Assembly: GCA_002358345.1 (NCBI GenBank) | Contig: DEOR01000065.1 | Location: forward strand, 44,597-108,596 | DNA: 64,000 bases | Direction: 5' to 3' | From: Proteobacteria bacterium UBA3413 | GTDB lineage: Bacteria > Pseudomonadota > Gammaproteobacteria > Magnimaribacterales > D2472 | Shown: positions 15,929 to 24,749 of the stretch, in pieces | Numbering within the stretch: position 1 is the stretch's first letter | Layout of the letters: each line of letters begins with the position of its first letter | The notes under the pieces: model-generated | Told to the model about the DNA's origin: nothing | Databases searched by the model: none | The model's input: the letters and a program-made list of their open reading frames with translations, nothing else | Program-made: the position numbers and the translations under genes

Positions 15929-17208
15929 AAAAAAATATTTTACTTTCTTTGTTATTTTTACCTCTGGCTTGTTTCGGCGAACTTTTCTTAGAAATTACCA
16001 AAGGATCAGATGACCCATTTAAGGTTGCAATTATACCTTTTGCTGGTAGTGCAAAAATCTCAAATCCTTTGCATGAAGTTATTCGCAATGATTTAAATAG
16101 AACGGGCGAGTTTTCTTTGCTGGATACAAAGCTGTTACTTCCTCTGAGGATCGAAGATGGGGATATTAATTACCAAGATTGGAGTCTCTTGGGTATGGAC
16201 TATCTTGTTGCTGGGAACATTGTAAACGGGCAGAGTGCTGTAGACGTTATCTATGATATTTACGATATTCAAAAAAGAAAAAAAATAAGAAGCTCCAAGG
16301 TATTTGGACTGCCTAGTCAGATTAGGCAACTTGCTCATTACACCAGTGACGGTATTTATGAGTCTATTTCCGGAATTAAAGGCATTGCTTCTACCAAGTT
16401 ACTTTATGTTAATCAGATTAAATCTGAAAAGCTCAATTCAAATTATCGCTTAATGTTGGCTGATTCTGATGGGGCAAACGAAAAAACTTTATTGAGCAGC
16501 TCTGAGCCTATTATTTCTCCAGCATGGTCTCCAAATGGACAGAAGGTTGCGTATGTATCATTTGAAACTGGCTTAGCGAAAGTTTACATTCAAGATATAG
16601 CTTCAGGAAAAAGAGAGTCCGTGCTGTCTCAAGACACTCAGATTAGCTCTCCATCCTGGTCCCCGGATGGAAAATACCTTTCTTTAACCCTCTATCAAGA
16701 TGGGAATGCAGAAATTTATATTCTTAGGTTGCGTGATAAAACATTGACAAGGATGACTAATCAATTTGCAATTGATACAGAATCTTCATGGTCTCCTAAA
16801 GGCAATAAAATACTCTTCACAAGCGACAGATCTGGATCTCCGCAAATCTATGAGTTGAATTTAAGAAAGCTAAATTCAAAAGCAAAGCGTATTTCATTTG
16901 AAGGCACCTATAATGCTAAAGCAGCCTATCTACCAAACGAGGAGGGAATAATTTTTGTTCATCGCTCCAGCGATGGCTTATTTCATATCGCAATGAAATA
17001 TAATAAAGAAAATTTTATTAGAATATTGACTGATGCAAAAATGGATGAATCTCCCAGTGTTGCTCCTAACGGTAATATGGTAATCTATGGAATAACTGAA
17101 GAAGATCAGAGCATGCTTGCCGGCTTTAGTTTAAGCGGTGCAAGTTTTAAACTTCCAGCCTCTCAGGGAGAGGTTAGAGAGCCAGCTTGGTCAAACTTTT
17201 TAAGATAA
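15925..17208 (+). CDS. tolB: Tol-Pal system protein TolB
   Basis: A 427-residue periplasmic protein with a signal peptide (KKNILLSLLFLPLACFGE, cut near residue 19), an N-terminal alpha/beta domain (about 25-160) and a C-terminal six-bladed beta-propeller recognisable by repeats of SPAWSPNG, SPSWSPDG and SSWSPKG (residues about 190-427). The propeller binds Pal. The start overlaps tolA by 4 bases (ATGA), and pal follows after about 20 bases. Confidence 0.96.
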   Translation: MKKNILLSLLFLPLACFGELFLEITKGSDDPFKVAIIPFAGSAKISNPLHEVIRNDLNRTGEFSLLDTKLLLPLRIEDGDINYQDWSLLGMDYLVAGNIVNGQSAVDVIYDIYDIQKRKKIRSSKVFGLPSQIRQLAHYTSDGIYESISGIKGIASTKLLYVNQIKSEKLNSNYRLMLADSDGANEKTLLSSSEPIISPAWSPNGQKVAYVSFETGLAKVYIQDIASGKRESVLSQDTQISSPSWSPDGKYLSLTLYQDGNAEIYILRLRDKTLTRMTNQFAIDTESSWSPKGNKILFTSDRSGSPQIYELNLRKLNSKAKRISFEGTYNAKAAYLPNEEGIIFVHRSSDGLFHIAMKYNKENFIRILTDAKMDESPSVAPNGNMVIYGITEEDQSMLAGFSLSGASFKLPASQGEVREPAWSNFLR

Positions 17209-17229
17209 ATTTACTTGGATAAAATTACC

Positions 17230-17703
17230 ATGAACAAGTCTACGAATACTTTCTCTGCTTTAACAATGTTGATTCTTTTATCTGCATGTAGTTCCGTGCA
17301 AGTAACTGAGGAGTCCGTTTCCAATCAAGCGGTTGCTGGTGTTAGCATTTCTAAAAAATCTACAGCAACGCAAGCTGTCCTAGCCAACGCCGTCGTATAT
17401 TTTGAATATGATCAATATACTTTGACAAGTAAATCTATTCAGGCCTTAAAAGGGGTAGTTGACTTGATGAAGAAGAACCCAAAAATTACATTATCGTTAG
17501 AAGGCCATGCCGATGAGAGAGGCACCAGGGAATATAACCTAGCTTTAGGTCAGCGCCGCGCAGAGTCTGTTGCCAATTATCTCATTGCAAATGGCATCAA
17601 GCGCAATCAGCTGGTTTCTAAGAGTTACGGAGAAGAGCGACCATTATCCTTGGGGTCTAATGACTCAGCATGGTCAAAAAATCGAAGAGTAGAAATTAAA
17701 TAG
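17230..17703 (+). CDS. pal: Peptidoglycan-associated lipoprotein Pal
   Basis: Pal anchors the outer membrane to peptidoglycan. From ATG 17230 the protein is 157 residues with a lipoprotein signal peptide (LLSAC, lipidated Cys20) and an OmpA-like domain (residues about 55-157). That domain carries VYFEYDQYTL and LEGHADERGTREYNLALGQRRAESV, whose Asp and Arg bind diaminopimelate. A TTG at 17215 would extend the signal by five residues and is less likely. It sits in the conserved tolB-pal-cpoB order. Confidence 0.96.
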   Translation: MNKSTNTFSALTMLILLSACSSVQVTEESVSNQAVAGVSISKKSTATQAVLANAVVYFEYDQYTLTSKSIQALKGVVDLMKKNPKITLSLEGHADERGTREYNLALGQRRAESVANYLIANGIKRNQLVSKSYGEERPLSLGSNDSAWSKNRRVEIK

Positions 17704-17714
17704 TTGCAATTTTC

Positions 17715-18350
17715 ATGAGATTTTTTCTTGCGGCGTGCTTGCTCATACCCGTGGTGATTCAGTCACAAGAGGTTGACGCATCAGATATTTTATTTTTGAA
17801 GGTACAAGAGCTTGAAGCTGAGATTTCTGCTCTAAGGAGCGAGTTTGAAGCTCAGGCCTACCTAATTGAGAAATTGCTTAGCGAGAATGAGGCCCTACCC
17901 TCTAAAGACACTCAGGCTAATTCCGAGACCTCCATTCCAGATAATACGTTTAGATTTCAAGGCATCAATGATAGCCAGAGTATCGATGAGGTTTATGCTC
18001 AAGCAATTGCACAGCTCAATGATAAAAATTTTATAGAGGCTAAGAAATCCTTTGCTTATCTGGCAACTAATTTTAGTGATGATGAAAAAATTCCACTCAG
18101 CCTATTTTGGCTGGGAGAGATATCATTGCTTGATTCTAACCTCGAAGAAAGTGAAGAGTTTTTTCAAAGCCTTGCAGCAAGCTATCCAGATCATTGGCGC
18201 ACTCCATTGGCTCACAAAAAAATAGGCGATATTTTAATGATGTCTAATGAGGTTGAAGCAGCAAAGATTAAATATCAATTTGTTGTTCAAACCTACCCAA
18301 GTAATGCTGCATCTTCTTTAGCCTTGCAGTTATTGGAAAATATGGAATAA
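17715..18350 (+). CDS. cpoB: Tol-Pal accessory protein CpoB (YbgF)
   Basis: CpoB coordinates peptidoglycan synthesis with outer-membrane constriction. The 211-residue protein has a signal peptide (about residues 1-22), a heptad-rich coiled-coil segment (about 28-60, LKVQELEAEISALRSEFEAQ) and C-terminal TPR repeats (about 90-205) with the usual alternating Ala, Leu and Tyr pattern, such as AKKSFAYLATNF and SEEFFQSLAASYPDHWRTPLAHKKIGD. It ends the tol-pal operon. In Pseudomonas queE and queC follow before tRNA-Lys; here tRNA-Lys comes next directly. Confidence 0.9.
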   Translation: MRFFLAACLLIPVVIQSQEVDASDILFLKVQELEAEISALRSEFEAQAYLIEKLLSENEALPSKDTQANSETSIPDNTFRFQGINDSQSIDEVYAQAIAQLNDKNFIEAKKSFAYLATNFSDDEKIPLSLFWLGEISLLDSNLEESEEFFQSLAASYPDHWRTPLAHKKIGDILMMSNEVEAAKIKYQFVVQTYPSNAASSLALQLLENME

Positions 18351-18377
18351 TCACCCTTTTTTATGAAATCCTCTCCA

Positions 18378-18453
18378 GGGTCGCTAGCTCAGCTGGTAGA
18401 GCAGTTCGCTTTTAACGAATTGGTCACAGGTTCGAATCCTGTGCGACCCACCA
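18378..18453 (+). tRNA. tRNA-Lys (anticodon UUU)
   Basis: A 76-base cloverleaf with encoded CCA. The acceptor stem is GGGTCGC paired with GCGACCC, the D arm has GCTC/GAGC around AGCTGGTA, the anticodon stem pairs GTTCG with CGAAT, and the loop CTTTTAA puts TTT at positions 34-36. The T arm CACAG-GTTCGAAT-CCTGTG is canonical. It follows cpoB, the same place that tRNA-Lys holds after the tol-pal operon in Pseudomonas. Confidence 0.97.
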
Positions 18454-18484
18454 TTAATTTGTCTGATCTAATTCTCAATTTATC

Positions 18485-19750
18485 ATGACCAAATCTATCT
18501 TGACTCCAATTTCTAACGCGATAAATAGATTGGCTACATCTTTTACAAAAGAATCCTTGCTAGCAGGTTTTTTCTTTTTCTTAGTTTTATGCTCTTGGTA
18601 CATCTTAAGGCCTGTTAGAAATGAGATGGCAGTGCAGAATGCTGACATTCTTCCATATCTCCTTGGCATTGGAGCCTTGGTCATGCTGTTTTTGAATCCA
18701 GTTTATTCTTGGCTGGCTTCTAGAAAAAATCTACGGGGCGTCCTGGTGGGCTGCTATTCCTTTTTTATACTTAATTTACTGAGCTTTATTGGTTTGTGGC
18801 AATTTTTTGATCTTTCTTCATCACTATTACTTAGTCAAATTTTTTATATTTGGTGCAACGTATATTCTTTCTTTGTGGTATCAATATTTTGGGTTGTTAT
18901 TATCAATCTGTTTAGGGGAGAAAGTGCTGTAAATGTTTTTGGAGTCATTGCTGCTGGTGGCTCGCTGGGAGCCTATCTTGGCTCAGAAATTTCCAAGCAA
19001 CTTGCAACCACCTTTAATGAATCAGGCATTATATTTTTTACGATGCTTGCGATTATTTTTTTGTTGCTAGCATTGCTTGCAGGGCTAGGCCTTATGAATA
19101 GATTTAGAGAGCTCAAAGGCATCAATGATTCACCTGGCGGCTCTAGCTTTGATGCGATCAAGAATTTAATTTCCTCTTCGCAAATTAGGTCTATAGGTTT
19201 ATATATGTATCTCTGGACGGCCCTGATGACAGTGCACTGGATAACTTCCGTTGAAATAGTTAATGCATGGTCTTCTGATGGAGGAAATAGAATAGTTTTT
19301 TTTAGCAAGATAGAGCAAACCGTTACGGTCTTAACTTTATTCACGCAGTTTTTCTTAACGTCAGCAATTCTGCGTTTTGTTAGCGCTAAATATATCTTGA
19401 TGACTTATGGATTTTTATTTGCTGGGGTATTTATTGGATATTTTTTAAGCCCTAGTATCGGATATGTTTTTATTGTGACCATTATTCTTAGATTGTTTGA
19501 ATATGGAATTAACAAGCCTACAAGAGAGGTTATTTTTAGCTATCTCAAGAAAGTAGATCGCTATAAATCCTCGGTCTTTGTTGATACGTTTTTAGTGCGC
19601 CTGGGAGATTTTTCTGGAAGTGGATTTATTCTTATCTCAAAAACATTCGGAGTAGTATTTTCTCAGGTACCATTGCTGGCTATACCCTTTGCAGGGTGCT
19701 TGGCTTTATTGGGGTTAAAAATTCCTCCGAAAGAAAATATCGAGTCTTAA
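18485..19750 (+). CDS. MFS-type/NTP-NDP exchange transporter-like membrane protein
   Basis: A 421-residue protein with about 12 hydrophobic segments. The opening (a charged N-terminus, then FFFFLVLCSWYILRPVRNEMAVQNA) and the Gly-rich GVIAAGGSLGAYLGSEI stretch near residue 155 resemble bacterial proteins annotated as NTP/NDP exchange transporters, distant relatives of the ATP/ADP translocases. Substrate is unknown: a simple major-facilitator exporter is also possible. A late motif, INKPTREVIFSYLKKVDRYKSSVFVDTFLVRLGD, is charged and well defined. The stop overlaps that of the convergent bepA by 3 bases. No partner genes hint at its substrate. Confidence 0.6.
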   Translation: MTKSILTPISNAINRLATSFTKESLLAGFFFFLVLCSWYILRPVRNEMAVQNADILPYLLGIGALVMLFLNPVYSWLASRKNLRGVLVGCYSFFILNLLSFIGLWQFFDLSSSLLLSQIFYIWCNVYSFFVVSIFWVVIINLFRGESAVNVFGVIAAGGSLGAYLGSEISKQLATTFNESGIIFFTMLAIIFLLLALLAGLGLMNRFRELKGINDSPGGSSFDAIKNLISSSQIRSIGLYMYLWTALMTVHWITSVEIVNAWSSDGGNRIVFFSKIEQTVTVLTLFTQFFLTSAILRFVSAKYILMTYGFLFAGVFIGYFLSPSIGYVFIVTIILRLFEYGINKPTREVIFSYLKKVDRYKSSVFVDTFLVRLGDFSGSGFILISKTFGVVFSQVPLLAIPFAGCLALLGLKIPPKENIES

Positions 19751-21177
19751 AGACCTCTTTTTTGACCCAGTCGATCCTGGGCGAATTTAATTTTTGTCAT
19801 GATCAGCTCAGAAGTCTGAAAAGAATTTGCTGATAATCCCAATGCAAGCTGAAATTGATTGAGCGCATTCTCAAGGTCACCAAGCAAGAGATAATATTCT
19901 CCTTGACTAAGATGGTACCCAACAATGTTTTTTCCAGCTCTCTGAATTTCTGAAAGCAGCATCCAAAGATGCGGGTCATTGTTTTTTGAGATCAGCAGCT
20001 CTCTAAGAATCTCCTCAGCTTGAATTGTCTTTTGTTGCGCGCTGAGCACATTAGATTTAATAATTGATGCGGGGTAATTTCCCGGGGAAATATTTAGCAC
20101 CTTATCAATTTGTTGATTGGCCTTATCAAACTTCTGGTCTGCAAGATATATTTCAGATTTAGCCATGTTTAGAATTAAATTTTTTGGATATTTTGTAAGC
20201 AATTCTTCAAGCCGCAATAAAGCTTGAGCAAAGCTACCATTTGATTTGAGCGCTTCAATATATGCATATTGATTCTCATTGGTGGGATTGTCTTGGGTAA
20301 GTTTTTCAAAATACCTGACAGCCGATTGAGGGGGTAACGACACATATCGCGCTTGAAGTCTCCCTTTAATAAATTCAAAATTGATAGTATTTTTCTTTCC
20401 GCCTGAGAACTCTATTTGACCGGCCGCATTTAATGCATCGCTGACCCTGGAAGAAGAGACAGGGTGCGTTAAAAGAAATTCTGGAGGATTGTCTCCTGCC
20501 AGCTTCCCAATCTTTGCCATGTTCTCAAACATTTGACCCATAGCATGTGGATCATATCCCGCAGTAATTAAGTTATTAAACCCATATCTATCAGCTTCAC
20601 GTTCAAATATTCGACTATACCTTAACTGTTGCTGGGCCAGGGCAGCTGGGCCGGTCATGAAGGCTGTTGGGTTATTTGAAACAAGAGCTAAGGCTATTGC
20701 AGATACCATAACGAGCGACGAGGCTAAATTTGTATCTCGCCCCCGCAAGACTCTTCGAGCAAAATGCCTTTGACTTAAGTGAGCTAACTCATGACTAAGC
20801 ACCGAGGACAGTTGAGCCTCATTGTCAGCATTTAAGAATAAGCCTCCATTCACACCAATCACCCCTCCAGGAGCTGCAAAAGCATTTAATGATTTCTCAT
20901 CGATTAAGATGATTGTGAAATCTCGATCTTCAACCTGCGATGATTCAGATAACCTATATATCAGTAACTCTGTATATTCTTGAATAATAGGATCGTTAAT
21001 TAAAGGTGCTTGAGCATATACTTGCTCTATAAAACTTTGGCCCAGTAATTTTTCTTGTTCTAGCGATATGACTCCTGAGACTCTATCACCGAGATCAGGT
21101 AAATTTAGGTCTTTTTCTTGTGAAAAAGTAGCTTGAGAAATAAGCATTCCCGCTATAACTAGCAATCTTATAAACAT
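19747..21177 (-). CDS. bepA: BepA-like periplasmic M48 metalloprotease with TPR repeats
   Basis: BepA degrades stalled outer-membrane proteins and assists LptD assembly with the BAM complex. The 476-residue protein has a signal peptide (cut near residue 19), an M48 peptidase domain with the zinc motif HELAH at 129-133, a preceding GGVIGVNGGLFLNADNEAQ block and the third ligand in FEREADRYG near residue 190. TPR-like repeats occupy the C-terminal half (about 270-470). The length matches E. coli BepA (487). It lies near bcp and dapA, the neighbourhood it also has in Pseudomonas. Confidence 0.9.
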   Translation of the reverse strand: MFIRLLVIAGMLISQATFSQEKDLNLPDLGDRVSGVISLEQEKLLGQSFIEQVYAQAPLINDPIIQEYTELLIYRLSESSQVEDRDFTIILIDEKSLNAFAAPGGVIGVNGGLFLNADNEAQLSSVLSHELAHLSQRHFARRVLRGRDTNLASSLVMVSAIALALVSNNPTAFMTGPAALAQQQLRYSRIFEREADRYGFNNLITAGYDPHAMGQMFENMAKIGKLAGDNPPEFLLTHPVSSSRVSDALNAAGQIEFSGGKKNTINFEFIKGRLQARYVSLPPQSAVRYFEKLTQDNPTNENQYAYIEALKSNGSFAQALLRLEELLTKYPKNLILNMAKSEIYLADQKFDKANQQIDKVLNISPGNYPASIIKSNVLSAQQKTIQAEEILRELLISKNNDPHLWMLLSEIQRAGKNIVGYHLSQGEYYLLLGDLENALNQFQLALGLSANSFQTSELIMTKIKFAQDRLGQKRGL

Positions 21178-21264
21178 GAGTCTATCTTAGCGTATGTTGT
21201 AATGCTTACACTATTGATTAATTTCAATTAACATATGGTTCTCTGACAATTTTAACTACGAAAA

Positions 21265-22320
21265 GTGCTAGAAGAAATAAATAATTTGTTTAAAAAGATT
21301 TTTTCGAATGAGGAGACATTAGTCTTTTCCATATTAGTAATATCTGCCTTTTTGATTTTGTTCTTTCTGGGCAGTATTCTCACACCTTTTCTGATTAGTA
21401 TCATTTTTGCATATTTATTAATTGGCATGCAGTCTCGGTTTGAGTCCTATGGACTCAAAAGCTCTATTGCCTTATTCTTAACTTATAGTATTTTTCTCTT
21501 GCTCGGGATTGCTTTGATGGTGTGGTTAGCTCCTTTGTTATATCAACAACTTCAAGCCATAGTCTTAGAAGTGCCCAAGTGGCTTAGTTCATTTAGGTTG
21601 TTTGCGCAGGACATTCCTGCAAGATATCCTGATTTAGTTTCCTCTGATCAAATCACCGTCTTTCTTGAGAGCTTATCTGGCCAAATATCTACTTTATCCC
21701 AAGATTTTATTAAAGCTTCAATTGCTGGCATTCAAAATACAGCCACTATTGCTATTAACTTAATTTTGTTGCCCATTCTTGTTTTTTTCTTTCTCTGCGA
21801 CCGGGAGACTATCATCTCCGGGTTTCTTAGCATTCTTCCAAAAGAAAGAAGAATGCTAAAGAATGTTTGGGTGGAAATGGATGAGCAGCTAAGCAATTAT
21901 GCTCGAGGCAAGGCAATTGAAATTGTGATTGTTGGTGTTGCTGCTGCAATAATCTTCATATATTTTGATTTAGAGTATGTAGCTTTGCTATCTGTGCTGG
22001 TCGGTTTCTCTGTCTTAATTCCATTTCTGGGCGCTTTTATTGTGACAATTCCTGTCGCGGTAGTCGGCTTGCTTCAACTTGGCCTCACATTTGAATTCTC
22101 GCTGCTCATGGCTTCTTACCTTGCTCTTCAGATTTTAGATGGTAATTTATTGGTCCCAATTCTTTTTTCTGATGCTGTGAAACTCCATCCTGTAGCAATT
22201 ATTCTGGCAGTATTTGTCTTTGGTAGTCTTTTTGGGTTTTGGGGAGTATTTTTTGCAATTCCAATAGCAACGCTGATTAAAGCTATATGGAATGCATGGC
22301 CAGCCATGCTAACTGATTAA
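21265..22320 (+). CDS. AI-2E family (PerM-like) membrane protein
   Basis: A 351-residue polytopic protein of the AI-2E/PerM family. An N-terminal pair of membrane segments (about 15-55) is followed by a segment near 65-95, a soluble region (about 95-150), and a C-terminal membrane block with the family hallmark LVGFSVLIPFLGAFIVTIPVAVVGLLQLG near residue 245 and LQILDGNLLVPILF near 290. Family members have been proposed as autoinducer-2 exporters or sodium/proton antiporters, but the role of this one is not known. The start is GTG 21265. It converges with bcp, 7 bases apart. Two perfect inverted repeats lie inside the coding sequence at 21801-21859. Confidence 0.85.
   Translation: MLEEINNLFKKIFSNEETLVFSILVISAFLILFFLGSILTPFLISIIFAYLLIGMQSRFESYGLKSSIALFLTYSIFLLLGIALMVWLAPLLYQQLQAIVLEVPKWLSSFRLFAQDIPARYPDLVSSDQITVFLESLSGQISTLSQDFIKASIAGIQNTATIAINLILLPILVFFFLCDRETIISGFLSILPKERRMLKNVWVEMDEQLSNYARGKAIEIVIVGVAAAIIFIYFDLEYVALLSVLVGFSVLIPFLGAFIVTIPVAVVGLLQLGLTFEFSLLMASYLALQILDGNLLVPILFSDAVKLHPVAIILAVFVFGSLFGFWGVFFAIPIATLIKAIWNAWPAMLTD
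21801..21859 (+). repeat. Two adjacent perfect inverted repeats inside the perM-like gene
   Basis: The first has 8-base arms, CCGGGAGA (21801-21808) and TCTCCGGG (21815-21822), around a 6-base loop. The second, 4 bases further on, has 12-base arms TTAGCATTCTTC (21827-21838) and GAAGAATGCTAA (21848-21859) around a 9-base loop. Both sit in codons for the segment after CDRETI. They would form strong mRNA hairpins; any function is unknown. Confidence 0.75.
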
Positions 22321-22327
22321 ATACAGC

Positions 22328-22801
22328 CTACTTTACTAGCTCCTTCACTGCCTGCAGCACTTCTTTGACATGCCCTGTAACTTTAACGCCTCGCCACTCT
22401 GATTTAATTTTTCCTTTTTCATCAACTATAAAGGTACTTCTATCAACCCCCATATATTCTTTTCCATACATTGATTTAAGCTTCATCACATCAAATGCTT
22501 TGCAGACTTTTTCGTCTGGATCTGAAAGAAGTTCAAAAGGAAAGCTTTGCTTTGATTTAAAGTTTTCATGAGATTTTATGGACTCTCTTGATACCCCTAA
22601 TATCTCGGTATTCATTTTTTTAAATATCTTATAGCTATCTCGAAATTCTTGACCTTCAGTCGTGCAGCCTGGAGTGCTATCTTTGGGGTAGAAATAGATA
22701 ACAAGATTTTTTCCTGCAAATGACGCATTAGAAAGAGTTTGATTATTTGTGGCCTCAGCCTTGAATGCTGGGCATTTTTTGCCGAGTAGATTTTTAGCCA
22801 T
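22328..22801 (-). CDS. bcp: Peroxiredoxin of the BCP/PrxQ type
   Basis: A 157-residue thiol peroxidase that reduces hydrogen peroxide and organic peroxides using thioredoxin. The peroxidatic cysteine is Cys46 in KDSTPGCTTEGQEF, after the strand NLVIYFYP. The position five residues on, Cys in E. coli BCP, is Gln here, so the enzyme works with one cysteine in the active helix or uses another partner (Cys10 and a Cys near residue 95 are present). The VGVS- and FELLSDPD-type segments follow. It is divergent from dapA, 49 bases apart, as in many gammaproteobacteria. Confidence 0.94.
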   Translation of the reverse strand: MAKNLLGKKCPAFKAEATNNQTLSNASFAGKNLVIYFYPKDSTPGCTTEGQEFRDSYKIFKKMNTEILGVSRESIKSHENFKSKQSFPFELLSDPDEKVCKAFDVMKLKSMYGKEYMGVDRSTFIVDEKGKIKSEWRGVKVTGHVKEVLQAVKELVK

Positions 22802-22850
22802 TATTTTTTATAAAAAAAGTGTATAGTTTCATTTTTTACTGAAAACAAGA

Positions 22851-23750
22851 ATGATGCAACCCCTTCAAGGCAGTTTCGTAGCTTTAGTGACACCGATGCA
22901 GGCTAATGGCAGCCTGGACTATACCTCCCTAGAATCATTGATTGAATGGCATATTGCATCAGGCACTAGCGGCATTGTGAGTGTTGGGACTACAGGCGAA
23001 TCGGCCACTGTATCTGTCACCGAGCATCTTGAGATCATCAACAAAACTATAGAGCTTGTGGACAAACGAATCCCTGTGATTGCTGGGACAGGAGCCAATT
23101 CCACTCAAGAAGCCATTGAATTAACCAAAACTGCCGCATCTTTGGGCGCTGACTATGCCTTGATAGTCACACCTTATTACAATAAACCAAATCAAGATGG
23201 CTTACTTCAGCACTATACTAAAATTGCAGACACGGTAGACATTCCTCAAATTCTATACAACGTTCCATCTAGGACAGCTTGTGACTTAAGGCCTGAGACT
23301 GTTGCAAGTCTTGCAACACATCCTAATATTATTGGAATTAAAGAGGCCACAGATGATCCAATGCGCCTGCGAGAATTAATGTCTATCACTGAAAGGCTCG
23401 AGGACCAAAAATACTTCTCTGTTCTGTCTGGTGACGATCCTACATTTAATTCCTTTATGGCAGAAGGTGGCGATGGGATCATTTCTGTAGCTGCGAATAT
23501 TCTGCCAAGTCAAATTGCAAAAATTTGCACTCTAAATCTTGATAAGCAGTTTGATGACGCCAAAGACCTTAATGAGATGTTTTTATCAATCTATGAACTT
23601 TTGTTCATTGAATCTAATCCAATCCCTGTCAAATGGATGCTTGAAAAAATGAGAAAAATTGATTCAGGAATTAGGTTACCCCTTGTGCCCTTGGCTACTC
23701 AGTATCATGATGCAATAATCAACGAGATGACAAAATTAAAATTATTATGA
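22851..23750 (+). CDS. dapA: 4-hydroxy-tetrahydrodipicolinate synthase
   Basis: DapA condenses pyruvate with aspartate semialdehyde, the first committed step to lysine and diaminopimelate. The 299-residue protein shows GTTGES (about 46-51), the catalytic Tyr136 in ILYNVPSRT and the Schiff-base Lys164 in GIKEATDDP. Either of two successive ATG codons at 22851 or 22854 may start it. bamC overlaps its end by 4 bases and purC follows, the same dapA-bamC-purC order as in E. coli. Confidence 0.97.
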   Translation: MMQPLQGSFVALVTPMQANGSLDYTSLESLIEWHIASGTSGIVSVGTTGESATVSVTEHLEIINKTIELVDKRIPVIAGTGANSTQEAIELTKTAASLGADYALIVTPYYNKPNQDGLLQHYTKIADTVDIPQILYNVPSRTACDLRPETVASLATHPNIIGIKEATDDPMRLRELMSITERLEDQKYFSVLSGDDPTFNSFMAEGGDGIISVAANILPSQIAKICTLNLDKQFDDAKDLNEMFLSIYELLFIESNPIPVKWMLEKMRKIDSGIRLPLVPLATQYHDAIINEMTKLKLL

Positions 23751-24745
23751 AATATATCAGAAATTACCACTTACTCTGCCTAACCCTTTTTTTTAGCTCT
23801 TGCTCATATATCACTGGTCCAGAAGGCCTCTATCCCGAAACAAAATATCAGTTTTTTGAAGAAGTAGTCAATCCAGAGATTCAATTGGAAAATGAAGATT
23901 TTACTGTGATTGTAGATGATCATTATCCACCTATGACAGATGGCATTTCCAGTGCCGAAGTTCAAGATATTCCTCCTCCAAGACAAATATTTTCTTCAGG
24001 AGAATCTAATGAAGTTCAGCTAAGAAGGCTTGGAGAGTTAATGTGGGTTTATATTGAGACTCTTCCCTCTACGGCATGGCCGATTGCCAAGAATTATATA
24101 GAAGCCTCTCCAATGTCCATTCTGAGCGCAGATCCAGATGCTGGGATATTTACGATTAAATACTCCGAAGCATTAAATTTGATTCTTCGGGTTGAGCACG
24201 GTATCAAAGAAGCGTCTACTGAAATATTTTTAAGTTCGCAGACTTCAAATGGTGTATTGAATTCAAACACAGACTCTACATTTATTCAGACAGAGCTTGA
24301 AAAACTGGTTCAGTATTTTGCTAGCTCGGCAGCATCTTTTTCCGGAACATCTCTTGCAGCACAAAGTTTAAATGATAGAAAAAAAGCAAAAATATTTAAT
24401 TTAAATAATAAAACAACCATCCAGCTGGATCTTGGGTTTGATAGGGCTTGGTCTGCCGTTAGCAGAGCTCTATCTGCTGGAAATATTACCTCCAATGATA
24501 TTGACAGAGATGGTGGAATTTTTTTAGTTAGTTATTCAGTAGAGTCTGAGGGAAATGGCTGGTTTAATTTTCTAAATTTCGCAGATGATTCAGACCCCAA
24601 TTCCTTGTTGCTAAAAGAGCAAGCTGAATTTAAAATTATTCTCAAGACAGCAAATGACCAAACTAATATTGTTGTTGAGTCTCTGGCGGGCTCCCCCGAA
24701 GACGCTGAAGCTCTAATCTCTAAAATTAATGAATTATTAAGCTAA
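23747..24745 (+). CDS. bamC: BamC-like outer-membrane assembly lipoprotein
   Basis: BamC is an accessory lipoprotein of the BAM complex that folds beta-barrel proteins into the outer membrane. The 332-residue protein has a lipoprotein signal ending FFSSC (Cys19), a disordered N-terminal region with acidic residues (about 20-75) and two helix-grip domains (about 85-200 and 220-330). The second contains [35 protein letters not shown], in which the [13 protein letters not shown] segment is typical. Overall sequence conservation in this family is weak, so the call rests on signal, domain layout and the dapA-bamC-purC order. Confidence 0.85.
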   Translation: MKYIRNYHLLCLTLFFSSCSYITGPEGLYPETKYQFFEEVVNPEIQLENEDFTVIVDDHYPPMTDGISSAEVQDIPPPRQIFSSGESNEVQLRRLGELMWVYIETLPSTAWPIAKNYIEASPMSILSADPDAGIFTIKYSEALNLILRVEHGIKEASTEIFLSSQTSNGVLNSNTDSTFIQTELEKLVQYFASSAASFSGTSLAAQSLNDRKKAKIFNLNNKTTIQLDLGFDRAWSAVSRALSAGNITSNDIDRDGGIFLVSYSVESEGNGWFNFLNFADDSDPNSLLLKEQAEFKIILKTANDQTNIVVESLAGSPEDAEALISKINELLS

Positions 24746-24749
24746 AGCT

